Positions 12,301 through 22,687 of a stretch of 64,000 nucleotides of DNA are shown here, in pieces. Made by a program: the position numbers and the translations under genes. Origin of the DNA: Cordia subcordata (Eukaryota; Streptophyta; Magnoliopsida; Boraginales; Cordiaceae); contig JAPTOF010000002.1 of NCBI GenBank assembly GCA_028554755.1, forward strand, positions 16,121,001 to 16,185,000. The letters are read 5' to 3'. The stretch's first letter is position 1. Each line of letters begins with the position of its first letter. Under the pieces are notes generated by a model. That model was not told where the DNA came from and made no database searches. It was given only the letters and a program-made list of their open reading frames with translations.

Positions 12301-15300
12301 ATTTACTTAATGATTTATTGCTTGTCTGTAAAATTGAAGCAAAACAAGTAAAACTCAATAACAGTTCTACTATTCTAGGATGGTATACCAACTTTTGGAC
12401 TATCAATAATTTCCCAAGGAAGTGCCAAGGTTAGAGAACTATTTTGGTTGAAGTGGAAGTCTTCAGATACTGAAACATCAACCCACCTCATCCTGAGTCT
12501 GTAACATAAAGAAAGTTATATATTTTCAAACCGTGAGGCGTCAAGTAAGCCTTGATGCAGTAGAGAAGCAGAATAACTCTATCCTTGTATTTCCAACTTA
12601 ATGATTGAATACGATTCACAAGTGACCGAATATTACTAAACATTCCTTTATTATTTTCAACATCTTTTTCATTTGCATCTCATGTTTCTGGCCAAAAATT
12701 GACTATATACTTGCTTTGAGTTTGCATGTATAAAACATTTTGGACAATTAAATTTGCTAAAGACTTACTGCAAGTCATGTTTCCTTGACTCAGTTTCTCT
12801 TGGTGGACTTGCGATGCCATGGTGACTCAGCATCTATCAAGAAGAGGGGTGCCAACACTGTTGCTTCAGCCGCTCTTGACGTCTTAAAGCTAGTATGTAA
12901 ATATTGGGGGTGAGGTTATCTGATTGCTTTGCGTTTCTTTGTTCTTGTGCAAAATGCACTTAATGCCTTAATTTGTTTGGCTTCATATGTAAATTTTCAG
13001 GTGAACTTATCTGATTGCTCTACATTTTCTTTATTGATATGCACAAGCACTCTCAATCTCTTAATCTGTTTTCCTTGTGTTTGAATAAATGTTCTGATCT
13101 TAATTGGTTGCTTTTCATTTTCAATATAAATTTCCCGGAAAGTTTCTTGTATGAAGGCGATATTTTGTTCAGTGAACTTTATTGGAAGCTATAGCTGTCA
13201 GCTAAAATGTAGCAGGTTTTGGTATCAGCGCCAAGATTAAGAATTCTTAATATATAGAATAGATGCAGAATCTAGACTATTTGGCATGGTAATGACATCT
13301 ACTTTGTCTGAGCAGTTATGTGAAGCCTGGAAATAACTAAGACCATTTAAAGTTCTGCTCTCTGTGCAAACTACTCATCACTGAGTGCAACTCTTGCTTT
13401 TCACTTAATACCATTACACATCATTCATAGTTTTAAGTGTCCCCATGTGAAAAGTCAAAACCCACTGATGGTTGGTTTTGTTCCCTGGTCCGGCTATAAT
13501 AAATAACATAGTAATAACTATGTCCAAATTTTTCTGGACCAAAAGAGGAGTTTAGCCCGTTTTCCAGTTTCAATCTGAGTTCATGGTGCAAGTGCTAAAC
13601 TTCCTTCCAAGATTAGAATATCACTTTTTGGTTGTTTATTCTAATTGAGCCACTCAGAATTAATCATTTAATGAAAACAGTGAACTCCTTTTAAATGTCT
13701 AACTTTATGGAAGATTAGTAATCATAAATTCTTTGTGCTGATACATTTCTTTCATGTTTCATACTCATAGTTTTGCATTCTGGATGTTTATGGATGAGGG
13801 TATCAACTTGGTGAATTTCATTATCCTCTTTCCATCTTGCCACTTAACAGATTGTTATTTACAATTAAAAAGAAGTTGAAAAATATCTTGGTTATACTTT
13901 ATACCTCTTTTTGGGATTGCTGTGTTTGTAGTGAAATAGCTTACAGTGGATTTGGGTTGTATGGGATCCAGTTATTTAGTGGTTGTTGATGCATGATTCT
14001 TGGTGTACTTACGACTAGAATATCTTATTGTTTTGTTTTTTTTCTTATCTGTAACACATTCATCAATATTCCTGCATCAGCATTGATAGTAGTGATATTT
14101 TTATGAGAGCTTGAGCCCAATCTACTCATCATCTCCTCATTACTGGTTTTTCTCAGCCCTTGATACCGCTATTCTCACCCTTACCTTTTACTAATTATAC
14201 CAAAATTCACTGAGCCACTGGTTTGTGCACGCCAAAGTCAACACTGTTTTCTCTTTCTGGAAATAGTGAAGATTTTCCATCCATAACTTAGGCTAGAACT
14301 TGTAAAAGTTCTTAGGTATTTTTCTTGTGGCCTTTTGAGATTTTTCAGCTTTATTCTATGTCTTCCATTCAATTTTGTTGGAACTGGGAAACTCCTTGCT
14401 CTCCTTTAGTGCTTTAGCATATTTTTGAACATTGGCTCATCATATGTGGGCATCTATTAGTTATGTGGTTTAGTTAATTTAAAAGCTGCCACTGAAGCAA
14501 TTTGTCAAAGTAGGCAATATAGTAACATTTTTCTGAGATGATGGTTCCAAATATTAGTATCAACTTTTAAGTGTTAGATGAGAGTCCAGTGACTTTTTAA
14601 AGGCCTTAACTGATTGCTTTCTGATTGCATGTGCTTAGGCTATGCCAATAACAATCTGAAATTTGTTACTTGCATCTTCTAGATGTGACTTATTCTTCAT
14701 GTTGTAACAAGAGTAGATCTCCAAGGCCCCCAGCCTATCTTTATTCTTTGACCTAATTCGATATATAAAACCATCTATCATTTGTTAATAAGTCATAATT
14801 CCAGTTTCTTCCTGCTCTCACCAATGGTGAATAAAACTAATCTGCTATTTGAGTACTTTCTGGATACTCGCTGAGGCTTAAGTTTTAAGTCTTTTGGAAG
14901 TTTTGTGGAACCGATGTAGTTTATTTAGTCAAGATTAATTGCTAGACACTTGACAGGGCTGCAATTATTAATCATATTTCTCAGATGAAATAGTTGTCAC
15001 CTAGGAAGATTGCTGAAAGTTTGATGGCTGGAATGCTGTAAAGTATATTTTGCATTAATCTTGGTGTACATGGAAGAATTCAGCAGAAAATGGTGCATTT
15101 TATGCTTTTCCTTTTGTACTGTTAAGAAGCTCTAACTAACATCCAGGAACCAGTATGTGGCTTTAGCCTTCCACTATGATGTATTCTGTACTGGATAATT
15201 GTTGCGTTTCTTGTTTGTTCATAATCTTTGCAATAGGTTCTGTTATACAGATTATAGTATTCCAATGCTTTGCGGATACAAATGCCATTCTAGTGAGTTT

Positions 15301-18300
15301 ATATACTGCATCCAACTTCCCTTCCTCTGAAGGTCGAAATGAAAGAGAAAAGGTGATTTTCATCCCTTTTTTACGGACGATATAATTATGTTGCATTTGT
15401 TCTTCTTTGTCTAGCTTGGGTGTCTCAGATTAACTCCTCGAGTTGTAGTTGGGCACAGCTTTGGAGGCAAAGGTAAATCCATCTTCTGCATTAATGAAAA
15501 TTTAACTTTTCTAGAAGGAAGTAAAGATGTATATACAATTTAGATCTTGCTCTTTTGACTGCTCCTCATACATGCAGTTGCATTGAGTATGGTGGATCAA
15601 GCTGCAAAACCATTGGCACGGCCTGTCAGAGTAAGATAACAAAATTCAAATATTCATGTAGTTCTTATCAGTTGTCAGTAAAGCATCACAATTGAATAAC
15701 AGGATCCTAAATGCTCTTTCACATTAATAACTGTCATTTCATATCTAATTAACCTAAGTTGGCTGCAAACTTTTTCTTCACTTGGGAGAGTTCATGGTCC
15801 AGAAAGGAGAGAGGATAAAGAGAGTGCAAAGAGAAAAGGGAGAAGGATGGGTGGGGGGAGGGAGAGGGAAAGAAGAGAGTAAGGGGAGAGAGGGTTCTGG
15901 CATGGCCTTGGAGCACTAATTCTGGTTATAATTGTTTGACTATATCATATTTTTAATATTTTTGAAGTATTTTCTCTTTCAAATAATTACTTTTCCCTGC
16001 GTGTTTTCTCCATCCTCATTTCCCAACTTAATTGTTCTGTAGGTTTGGGTTCTAGATGCTACTCCTGGAAAAGTTCGAGCTGGTGCAGATGGAGATGACC
16101 ATCCTGCTGAACTAATATCCTTTCTAAGTAAATTGCCGAAGGAGGTGTGCATTTACTCTGGTGTTCTCTCTTCTTTTTACTTCTCTATTATTGCCTCCTC
16201 TCAGGGGCTCTAAAGAAAAGTTCAATTGTACTTGATCTCTGAATTTGTAGAGTTGGTTGCTCTTCCACTTTCTATTTCATTTGTTGAGAGGCTGGGGGAT
16301 GGGCGATGAGTAAAGTGTGTGAGGTCTTGTTTCAATATTGAAGCAAGGCAGTTGTTGGGTCAATCCGCTTTGTGGCTTCAACACATTATATGCCAATCCT
16401 CATTAGTAATTCGCTAATTTGGTTGTCTTCGACTGTTCTTGGGATACCTTAATGTTAGATGTAATCACTGGAATCTCCTCATATATCAGGAAGATTATGG
16501 ATAGAGTTCAGGTTCATGGATTCCACCTAGGGAACAATGACCTAGAGAGAACTGGAACTCGGCATATAAATTCAATATCTGGCACAGAATATGATCCTTA
16601 TTTTCTTCTTCTTGTACATTCCTCTCTTCCCTCCCCTCTTTTGATCTACCCTCTTTCTCCTTTGAGTTTGCTACATCACTGATGTTTGCTCTTGAATATG
16701 TGGATGTCCTTCTACCAACTTTATCAACTTCTCATTGATACCTATTCTGAGTTTCTATTTATATAGTCGGTGTAAAACTGTGTCTTGTATTTCACAATTG
16801 TTAATCAAGGAAGGTCTCTTCAAAACGTGAAGTTGTGGATGCTCTCATTCAAGAAGGTTTCTCGAAGGATGTGGCCCAGGTATATTTGAAAACACAGTTT
16901 GGTTAAATCAGTATTCCACAAATTGGTGCTGAAACTTTTGCACTTAGCTTGTGGTAGACTCTTTTTTGTTTATCATTGTTAAATCTGGCCAACATCACTC
17001 CTCTGGCAAATCTATCTACTATCTGACACAATTAAAATTACATGTTGATTGTAGCAGCTGCTGATTTGGGTTGTCTTTAAAGTTCATAACTCATGCACTC
17101 TAAGCTAGTAAACATACTTTAACTAAAAATAAAGTAACAACAGTTGTTTGTGAATTTATATAGAAATCTGTTTTCTCTCTTTCTAGTTTCTGCTTGTTAT
17201 ATACTTCTACAAGTGATTAGATCTATATTGTAGTATTGTTCTCATCTCATTCCAATTCCAGTGGGTGGTCATGGATCCTAAGTCTTTGTTTTTCTGCTTT
17301 CTAGTCTCTGCCCAATATATCTTCTAGAACTGATTAATTCTATATTGTAATCTTGTATTCATCTCGTTCCAATTCCAGTGGGTGGTGACAAATCTTAAGC
17401 CAACTGGCCCTCCTGGTTCATCATCATCAAGCTTCTCATGGGTGTTTGATCTTGAGGGGATTGCTGAAATGTATCAATCATATGAAGAAACAAATATGTG
17501 GTAAGCACCCATGCCATGTCTTTCATTTGAAAGTTTTACATATTTTGACTTTCTCCTCACTACGTGGAAGCATAGTTTATGCCGGTGGCAAATTTGTTTC
17601 TGAAGCTGATTCAATGATCTTCATTAAATGAATGCTACTTGTGCTAAGCCCCTCATCTGTTTCTTAGTTGACACACTTTATATGTAGTTATCATTCCTAG
17701 TGGGAAGTATTTCAAACTCTTGAAAATTTTATCATTGCAAATTTTACGTGGTGTGAGCTTTAATGCCTGCATGAACCTTTACTCATGTAATGAATTTGTG
17801 AAGGAATATAGTGGAAGATGTGCCCCGAGGTGTCCATGTTAATTTTTTGAAAGCAGAAAGAAGTTTGCATAGGTGGGCACTTGAAGATCTTCGGAGAATA
17901 CATGTTGCTGAGGAACAAGCTGTAGAGGAGGGAGGTGGAGTTGAGATGCATGTCCTCGAAGATGCTGGCCATTGGGTAAGAGTCTTCTCTTTCTTCATTT
18001 GGTTGCATTTTAAAGTAAAAGATTCTGTTAAAAGTGTCTTGTGTCATCATCAGAAGCTGCAAATTTGCTCCTTTTTTTGTTAGCCTTGGGCATATCATCT
18101 TTCGTGGAAGAGAATTCTCATTCTTTTTCCTGAGTTTGGTACTCAGCCTTTCACCCAGATGACCTGACTGCTCTCATTCTTTTAAGATTTAGATAATGCT
18201 TAGCTAGCTTATAAGCTGGCGATTCTTATCCAGTACTAGAAGTTCAGTATAAGCTATAGCATAGAAATGTTTTATCCGACTTTAGTACATCACAGATTTC

Positions 18301-18422
18301 CATGTTGTTATAAATAATGCGCACTAGTCCTAATTCTCATGAAATAATCTTTACTTCAGGTGCATGCTGATAACCCAGATGGCTTATTCAGGATTCTTTC
18401 ATTCTCATTCCAAGGATTCTAG
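1179..18422 (+). CDS. Alpha/beta-hydrolase fold protein (ABHD11-like), 13 exons
   Basis: Probable serine hydrolase; substrate unknown. Exons: 1179-1310, 2229-2345, 2441-2467, 3172-3262, 5426-5469, 12794-12892, 15415-15472, 15578-15630, 16043-16144, 16814-16879, 17379-17500, 17804-17975, 18360-18422. All introns are GT-AG and every phase matches, giving 381 aa. Visible marks are the oxyanion-hole HG in LLHGILGSRKNW (residues 113-114), DLRCHGDS (142-149), the nucleophile elbow VVGHSFGG with Ser185, a candidate acid Asp212 in WVLDATPG, and His360 in EDAGHWVH. The acid is the least certain member of the triad. The first 44 residues are Ser/Arg-rich and could be an organelle transit peptide. The start is the first ATG in frame after the CT-rich leader. 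Intron 5 contains a Copia element, and intron 10 contains a duplicated acceptor. It resembles the plant family that includes Arabidopsis At4g10030, recalled from memory. Confidence 0.88.
3807..3830. repeat. TAGA microsatellite
   Basis: About six TAGA units in intron 4 of the hydrolase gene, ending in a TAGACAGA variant. Confidence 0.85.
4910..4977. repeat. Short tandem duplication in intron 4
   Basis: A segment of about 34 bases beginning cagtttctatctg is repeated directly with one or two differences. It lies in the hydrolase intron 4 (3263-5425), which otherwise holds only T-rich stretches, a GATA-type microsatellite near 3807-3830 and no coding signal. Confidence 0.7.
6119..6301 (+). repeat. 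5' LTR of intronic Copia element
   Basis: 183 bases, starting TG and ending CA. It contains a TATA box (TATAAATA, 6216-6223) and matches the copy at 11068-11252 almost throughout. Confidence 0.96.
6302..6315 (+). other. Primer binding site of the Copia element (initiator tRNA-Met type)
   Basis: TGGTATCTAGAGCC immediately follows the 5' LTR. It resembles the TGGTATCAGAGC primer site typical of plant Copia elements, with one inserted base. Confidence 0.85.
6337..6380 (+). repeat. TA then GA microsatellite in the Copia leader
   Basis: About eight TA units run straight into about 14 GA units in the untranslated leader of the element. They are followed by a run of A. Confidence 0.85.
6784..7800 (+). 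pseudogene. Copia gag, interrupted by stops
   Basis: The reading frame starts at 6784 and shows the capsid region typical of Copia gag (KLNGKNYSSWSVAV early on). In-frame stops fall at 7372-7374, near 7462 and at 7798-7800. The zinc-knuckle region CSYCNKLGHIRDNY has Tyr where the last Cys is expected, so the CCHC motif is broken by a G-to-A type change. Residues 15-37 contain a short tandem duplication (THVAATPSVV twice). Confidence 0.93.
7822..11060 (+). pseudogene. Copia pol (protease, integrase, reverse transcriptase, RNase H), broken
   Basis: Protease near 7905-8117 has LDFGASDH, where family members have DSG, so the Ser after the catalytic Asp is Phe. Integrase runs from the zinc-binding part near 8287 (HSRFGHPSLPNLKK, then CESCQLGKH) through DIWGPC to LFLGYSRRQK-like sequence before 9083, with frameshifts near 8340 and 8552. 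Reverse transcriptase lies at about 9537-10497 (ARLVAKGYTQ, LDIKNAFLNGD). Its active-site box reads YVDV instead of YVDD. RNase H follows at 10575-11060 (SDADWAGSP, SSAESEYRAM). Stops occur at 8116, 8629, 8825, 9082, 9297, 9693 and 10497. Confidence 0.93.
11068..11252 (+). repeat. 3' LTR of intronic Copia element
   Basis: 185 bases, preceded by the purine-rich GAGGAGGAG. It carries its own TATAAATA at 11167-11174 pointing at hydrolase exons 6-13. The target duplication TAAAT follows at 11253-11257. Confidence 0.96.
11167..11174 (+). promoter_or_regulatory. TATA box of the 3' LTR
   Basis: TATAAATA sits in the same place as in the 5' LTR (6216-6223). In Copia elements this is the U3/R promoter. 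Here it faces the downstream exons of the host gene, so it could start a sense transcript from inside intron 5. Activity is not shown by sequence alone. Confidence 0.6.
11258..12793 (+). other. Remainder of hydrolase intron 5
   Basis: AT-rich intron DNA between the Copia element and exon 6, with no coding or repeat signal that I can identify. Without the element and its duplicated target, intron 5 would be about 2.2 kb. Confidence 0.7.
12905..13085. repeat. Diverged tandem duplication at the start of intron 6
   Basis: Two adjacent segments of about 90 bases share the core TTATCTGATTGCT, then a T-rich stretch and a segment of the type GCACTTAATGCCTTAAT. They are clearly related but substantially diverged. 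The rest of intron 6 (to 15414) shows nothing recognisable. Confidence 0.6.
15849..15868 (+). other. Potential G-quadruplex in a purine tract, intron 8
   Basis: Four runs of three or more G with loops of 1-3 bases (GGGTGGGGGGAGGGAGAGGG) sit in an almost pure purine tract of about 100 bases (15800-15898). It is on the coding strand, so it would be present in the pre-mRNA and could also form triplex DNA. Confidence 0.7.
17169..17403 (+). repeat. Tandem duplication covering the exon 11 splice acceptor
   Basis: Two copies, about 117-118 bases apart, each run from a TTTCTAG stretch through TCTATATTGTA and CATCTC(A/G)TTCCAATTCCAG into TGGGTGGT. The second copy holds the real acceptor, because exon 11 from 17379 continues the protein. 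The first copy offers an identical acceptor at 17261, but its exon-like continuation leaves the protein sequence and meets TAG near 17325. The copies have diverged by roughly a fifth to a quarter, so this is not a recent event. Confidence 0.88.
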
Positions 18423-18900
18423 AGTAGCTGACCTTTTTCATGGCTTCTCAGCTTCAGCGAAACAGCGAGTCAACATTTTTATCCACCATTCCCTTGAACG
18501 ACCAGTTTAGATTCTTTCAGAACTGGACATATTTTTGACATTCATCTGTAGCATAATATTCTACTTGTTCGTCTTAAAGTTCATTGTTGCTTAGGCGAGG
18601 ATGTGAATCTTCAAAGCACTGAAGAGTTCAAATTGTTCGAGTACTTTCTAGGTTATATGTCATATCAAAGCCTGTTGTAGTGTTGTTGGTAGAAATACTG
18701 GTCCTGCTACTGTGCTTGGTGAATAGGAGAAAACATTTTTCCTGAGGATGCTGTATTCTGATTAGTTCCCTTGTAGATGTTTTCTTCAGTTTTCGGCAGT
18801 GTAAATTTTGATCATGTAGAAATCAGATGATGATTGGCTTGAAGCCAAGGTTTAGATCAAAGAAGATTCTAGCTAATTTTGTACGGTTATCACATGTGAG
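18423..18900 (+). other. Probable 3' UTR of the hydrolase gene
   Basis: AT-rich sequence after the TAG stop, with no reading frame. The polyadenylation point cannot be fixed from sequence alone. Confidence 0.5.
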
Positions 18901-21158
18901 TGGACCCCACTAATGTGGGGGGCACTCTAACAAAATACGGCTACCAAACGGTTTAGTAGCCTCACGAGGTATAGATAATACACTGGCCGGATGCAATGGT
19001 GATCCGTCTTTTGTTCCTTTTCTCCTGTACTAGCATGCCCATAATTGCAAGAATCTTCTTTTCGGAGAGAAGAATATTTTTCTACGTTAAGATGCGGTAA
19101 AATGGATTTGCATTACTATTTATTCCCCATAACTTTAGGAGGGAGATCTAGTATGAGAAATGCACATTTTTCGTTTTTCTTTTCTTTTTTTTTTTTTGGT
19201 TGAAAAGATACTTATAGTACACTTAGTGAAACAAGCATAGAAGACAATTACAAAGTGGCTTCAATGAGTAGAATAAGTAACAAAACTAATTCTAAGGGGT
19301 TACAAACCAATGAGCGGAGAAAGGTCTTATCTTAATTGTTGAAGTAACATAAACTGTCACGTGGTTAGCTCGTTGAAAAAGAAGTATGAGTACATGATCG
19401 GATCTGATAGATACGAGAGAATGAGGTTTGCATGATAGAGAAAAGTCTTAAGTCAAACTCTACGAAACCCTAAAATTGACGGAGAATGACACTAGCATTT
19501 GACTCAATCTAGGTAGTAGACAGTTCATACACATAAAGCATGACTATCCACAAAATCACGACACTACAGTTATGTCTATGCATGAGAATGGAAAGAAAAT
19601 AAAAGTCAAAACAACAAAAAGAAAGAGCAACGGTGGCACCGGTCAAGCATTATGAAGAACCACAAAAGGGATGAGGGGAAGAAAAAATATAGGGAACAAG
19701 GAAGAACAAGAAGAATTGGGCTTTTTTTTGGTGTGTTGGGGGGGGGGGTAGCGGGTGAGAAATGGGGAGCCACAACAACTCGTATTTTTCTTCATTTAAA
19801 TGGAAAAATGGTATTTGATGTAAAGGTGTTTAACCTTGCTCTTCGTACATTTTGAAGCTTATTTGCTTAGTTAAAAGAAAAAAAGAAAAATTGCTAACGA
19901 TACGAACCATCAAGGGGCAAGAATAATCGTATATGTATGATGACATCCACGGCATACACAACATTGAAATTGGAAAAGCGAAAGAAAATTTATAATACAT
20001 ATAAAGCAGAACTAGATGCACAATATTCGTTATTGCCATTTTTTGCTTTTCACGTATTGCTGTCACTGTGTCTTCATATGCCCACTTGAAAGAAAAATGT
20101 ATAGTATTGATCAAATTTACATGTGGTAAAAGATCAATAAAATCAAATTTATAATTGATTGTAATTAGTATTGATTAAATTTATATATGCTAAAAGATCA
20201 ATAAGTTTAATATAGTATGGTTGTTTTTTATTTATTAAAATAGTAATCAATTTATTTTGGGAATTATATTTATTAGCTGAAGAAATATTTATTACGGGAG
20301 AAAATATTTAGGCTGAAAAAATTAAACAAAATGATATCATGTGGCAGAGTTAAACCGGGCATTGGCTCTCGTTTACAATATATCAGCTTTTTATCCTATG
20401 TCTTGCACTGGGTGTGTTCTACAATAATATTAAAAAGAAGATTATTTGTTATTTATAAACAATGAACATTAATAAGAATTATAAATTGAAAAAGGAAAGA
20501 AATTGTATCAATGGCATAATGGAGTGATCGGGCAATCAAAAAGGAAAAAATATACTAGTATAAATATAAACTTTTAATATTATATTGTATTATATAAATA
20601 TCAAAACCTGTACATTGCATGAAAAGTCACTCCAGTGAAAATATATAGAATGGCAAACCTACATGAATTTTTTCATCATCAAAGTATACATGACACACAC
20701 ACACAACCCCCCCCCCCTCCCCCTGTAATATACAGTCTCAATCAATCACTTTTTAATAGTAAGACAAACTTCTCTAGTCCAAAAAAGAAATAAATAGACA
20801 ATGTTAAAGAAGTAGTTTAAGTAACTAAAATAAATCCTTTATACTAACTTTAACAAATTGCCTAAATATCCTGAACACTTATATTTAGGAGAGTTATTGG
20901 TTATTATATTCTCTAACAACTTTCCTATTCGATCCTTAAAATTTTAAGAGTCTTTCTAACCAAAAATCGAAACACTCATATGTAGGGTTTTGTTTTATCC
21001 CCTAAAGCTATTCTCAGACCCCATCCTTTGAAGTTGCAAGCAACAATAGTGTAAAATAGAGGAACTGTTAGAGTGAAATTGAAATAAAGATTCTCCAAAA
21101 TGAGAGTTTGGTGAAAAGTAGGAGAGCTATTTAAGTAGAAATAAAAATAAGAAATTCT

Positions 21159-21161
<3 letters not shown>
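18901..21161. other. AT-rich intergenic spacer
   Basis: I see no gene. Short open frames here have simple-sequence composition and no recognisable motif. Notable points are an 11-base G run (19738-19748), a C-rich stretch near 20708-20722, and a tandem duplication at 20102-20215. Confidence 0.6.
20102..20215. repeat. Tandem duplication, period 64
   Basis: TAGTATTGAT(C/T)AAATTTA starts both copies, and both continue to TAAAAGATCAATAA. The second copy is the shorter. Confidence 0.7.

Positions 21162-21214
<53 letters not shown>
21162..21214. repeat. TA microsatellite
   Basis: About 26 uninterrupted AT units. It can form cruciforms and is probably highly variable in length. Confidence 0.95.
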
Positions 21215-21217
<3 letters not shown>

Positions 21218-21439
21218 ATTCAACTCACTTAAATTTACAAAAAAAAAAATATGATAACTGCTAGAGAGAGACTTATAACTTTAGTTCAAATCTTACCAAG
21301 ATAAAAAGGTTGGTCTAGAGGGGGATGTTATTTCATGGTCCTGTGTCAACATGTTCCTACAGAGCAACATAAACTCATTGTGTGTGAACAATTCGCGATA
21401 TTATTCACGCATAGTAAAATTAAAATAAAAAAAATATTT

Positions 21440-21890
21440 TTATGTTCACACATCAAATATTTGTTCACCACCCTCTCTCACACATAGACACACACAAATA
21501 CAAACATATTTTTTTGTTCACCACTACACATATATTCGTTCAACACTCATAGACACAACAAACACACACAAATACAAATATATACATTTTGTTCACAACT
21601 TTACATTTATTTATTCACTACTTTGTATAGTTGTCCACCTCTCACGCACATGAACATAAATGCATCTATTCACCACTCCATTATATTTTTTCATAATTTT
21701 ATATTTATTTGTTATCACTTTATATATAGTTGTCCACCACCCTCACACAAACAAATACAAACACATATATTTGTTCAGAACTTTACATTTATTTATTCAC
21801 CAATCTATATATAATTGTTTAGTGCTCTCACATACACAAACACAAACACTTATATTTGTTCATCACTCCATTCTATTTGTTCAAACCAGA
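21440..21890. repeat. Degenerate minisatellite, period about 90
   Basis: At least four units begin with a TTTGTTCA-type box near 21590, 21680, 21770 and 21857. Each unit then runs through TTACATTTATTTATTCAC, a TATATAGTTGTCCAC-like box and a CA-rich stretch (CACACAAACAAATAC). Earlier, more eroded units extend to about 21440. Apparent open frames here are translations of the repeat. Confidence 0.7.
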
Positions 21891-22194
21891 AAACAAACCA
21901 AACTTGACCCGGTTAGATCTCACAATCCGACCATCAGATAGTCGCAAAATTTTATGTTTTTATTCTTCTCAGGCCGATGACATAGCAACGAACGGATCGA
22001 TGAACAAACCTTGGAAAGGCCTCCAACTATGACCTACAAATTTGCAATTTTTTAGCTCCTTCCGGCGTATCTTTTGGTTTCCCTTCGACGCATGACTGGC
22101 GGTAACATAACCCTTACAAGACGGCGACACTCCGACACACTTTAAAGCTTTGATTGGACATCAAAATCACCTTGCACCACCACCTTAAGAATGC

Positions 22195-22305
22195 GCAATC
22201 TTGTGTTTGTGTGTGTTCGTAAGTGTGTGTGCGCGTGAGTGCGTGTTCGTGTGTGTATGCGTAAGTGTGTGTTTGTGGGTAAGTGTGTATTTCTGTGTGT
22301 GAGAA
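22195..22305. repeat. Degenerate GT-rich tract
   Basis: About 110 bases of interrupted GT repeats with GTAA and GCGC variants, lying about 390 bases upstream of the PSB33 start. Alternating purine-pyrimidine DNA of this kind can adopt Z form. Open frames on either strand here are simple-sequence artefacts. Confidence 0.8.
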
Positions 22306-22687
22306 TGAGATCAAAGCAAATCAAATCAAATATTCTCTTTAAAGTAGAGGCGCATCAAGCATGAAGGAATACTTTGTTGAAGGTACAAGTATAATATCTA
22401 GTTTAGAGAGGCTAAAAAGAATGTTAAAAGGCTAAATTAATAAGGTGGGGCCAATGGGACAATGCCAAATTAATAAGTTGAAGTTGAAAAAGAAGTGTAG
22501 AGCTTACAACCATACCTTTCTAACGTTGTTCTTTTATCTTGTTTCATTTTGTGGCCATGGACCGCCTTCCTCAAGCACAAACGCATTCCTCCTTGGTTTT
22601 CCTCTCTCCACGTAAGTGGGCACGCTGTTGCGGTGTATATACACACACAACCACCTCCTCCTTCTCCTCACCCAACCCACTGAAGTC

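Noticed and set aside
19652..19855. 67-aa open frame with a G run
   Set aside because: Contains the 11-base G homopolymer and simple sequence, with no homology signal or gene structure around it.
21623..21941. Open frames rich in His, Ile and Tyr
   Set aside because: They follow the minisatellite units and change frame with them; not a protein.
22114..22324. Minus-strand frames made of His-Thr repeats
   Set aside because: Direct translation of the GT-rich tract.
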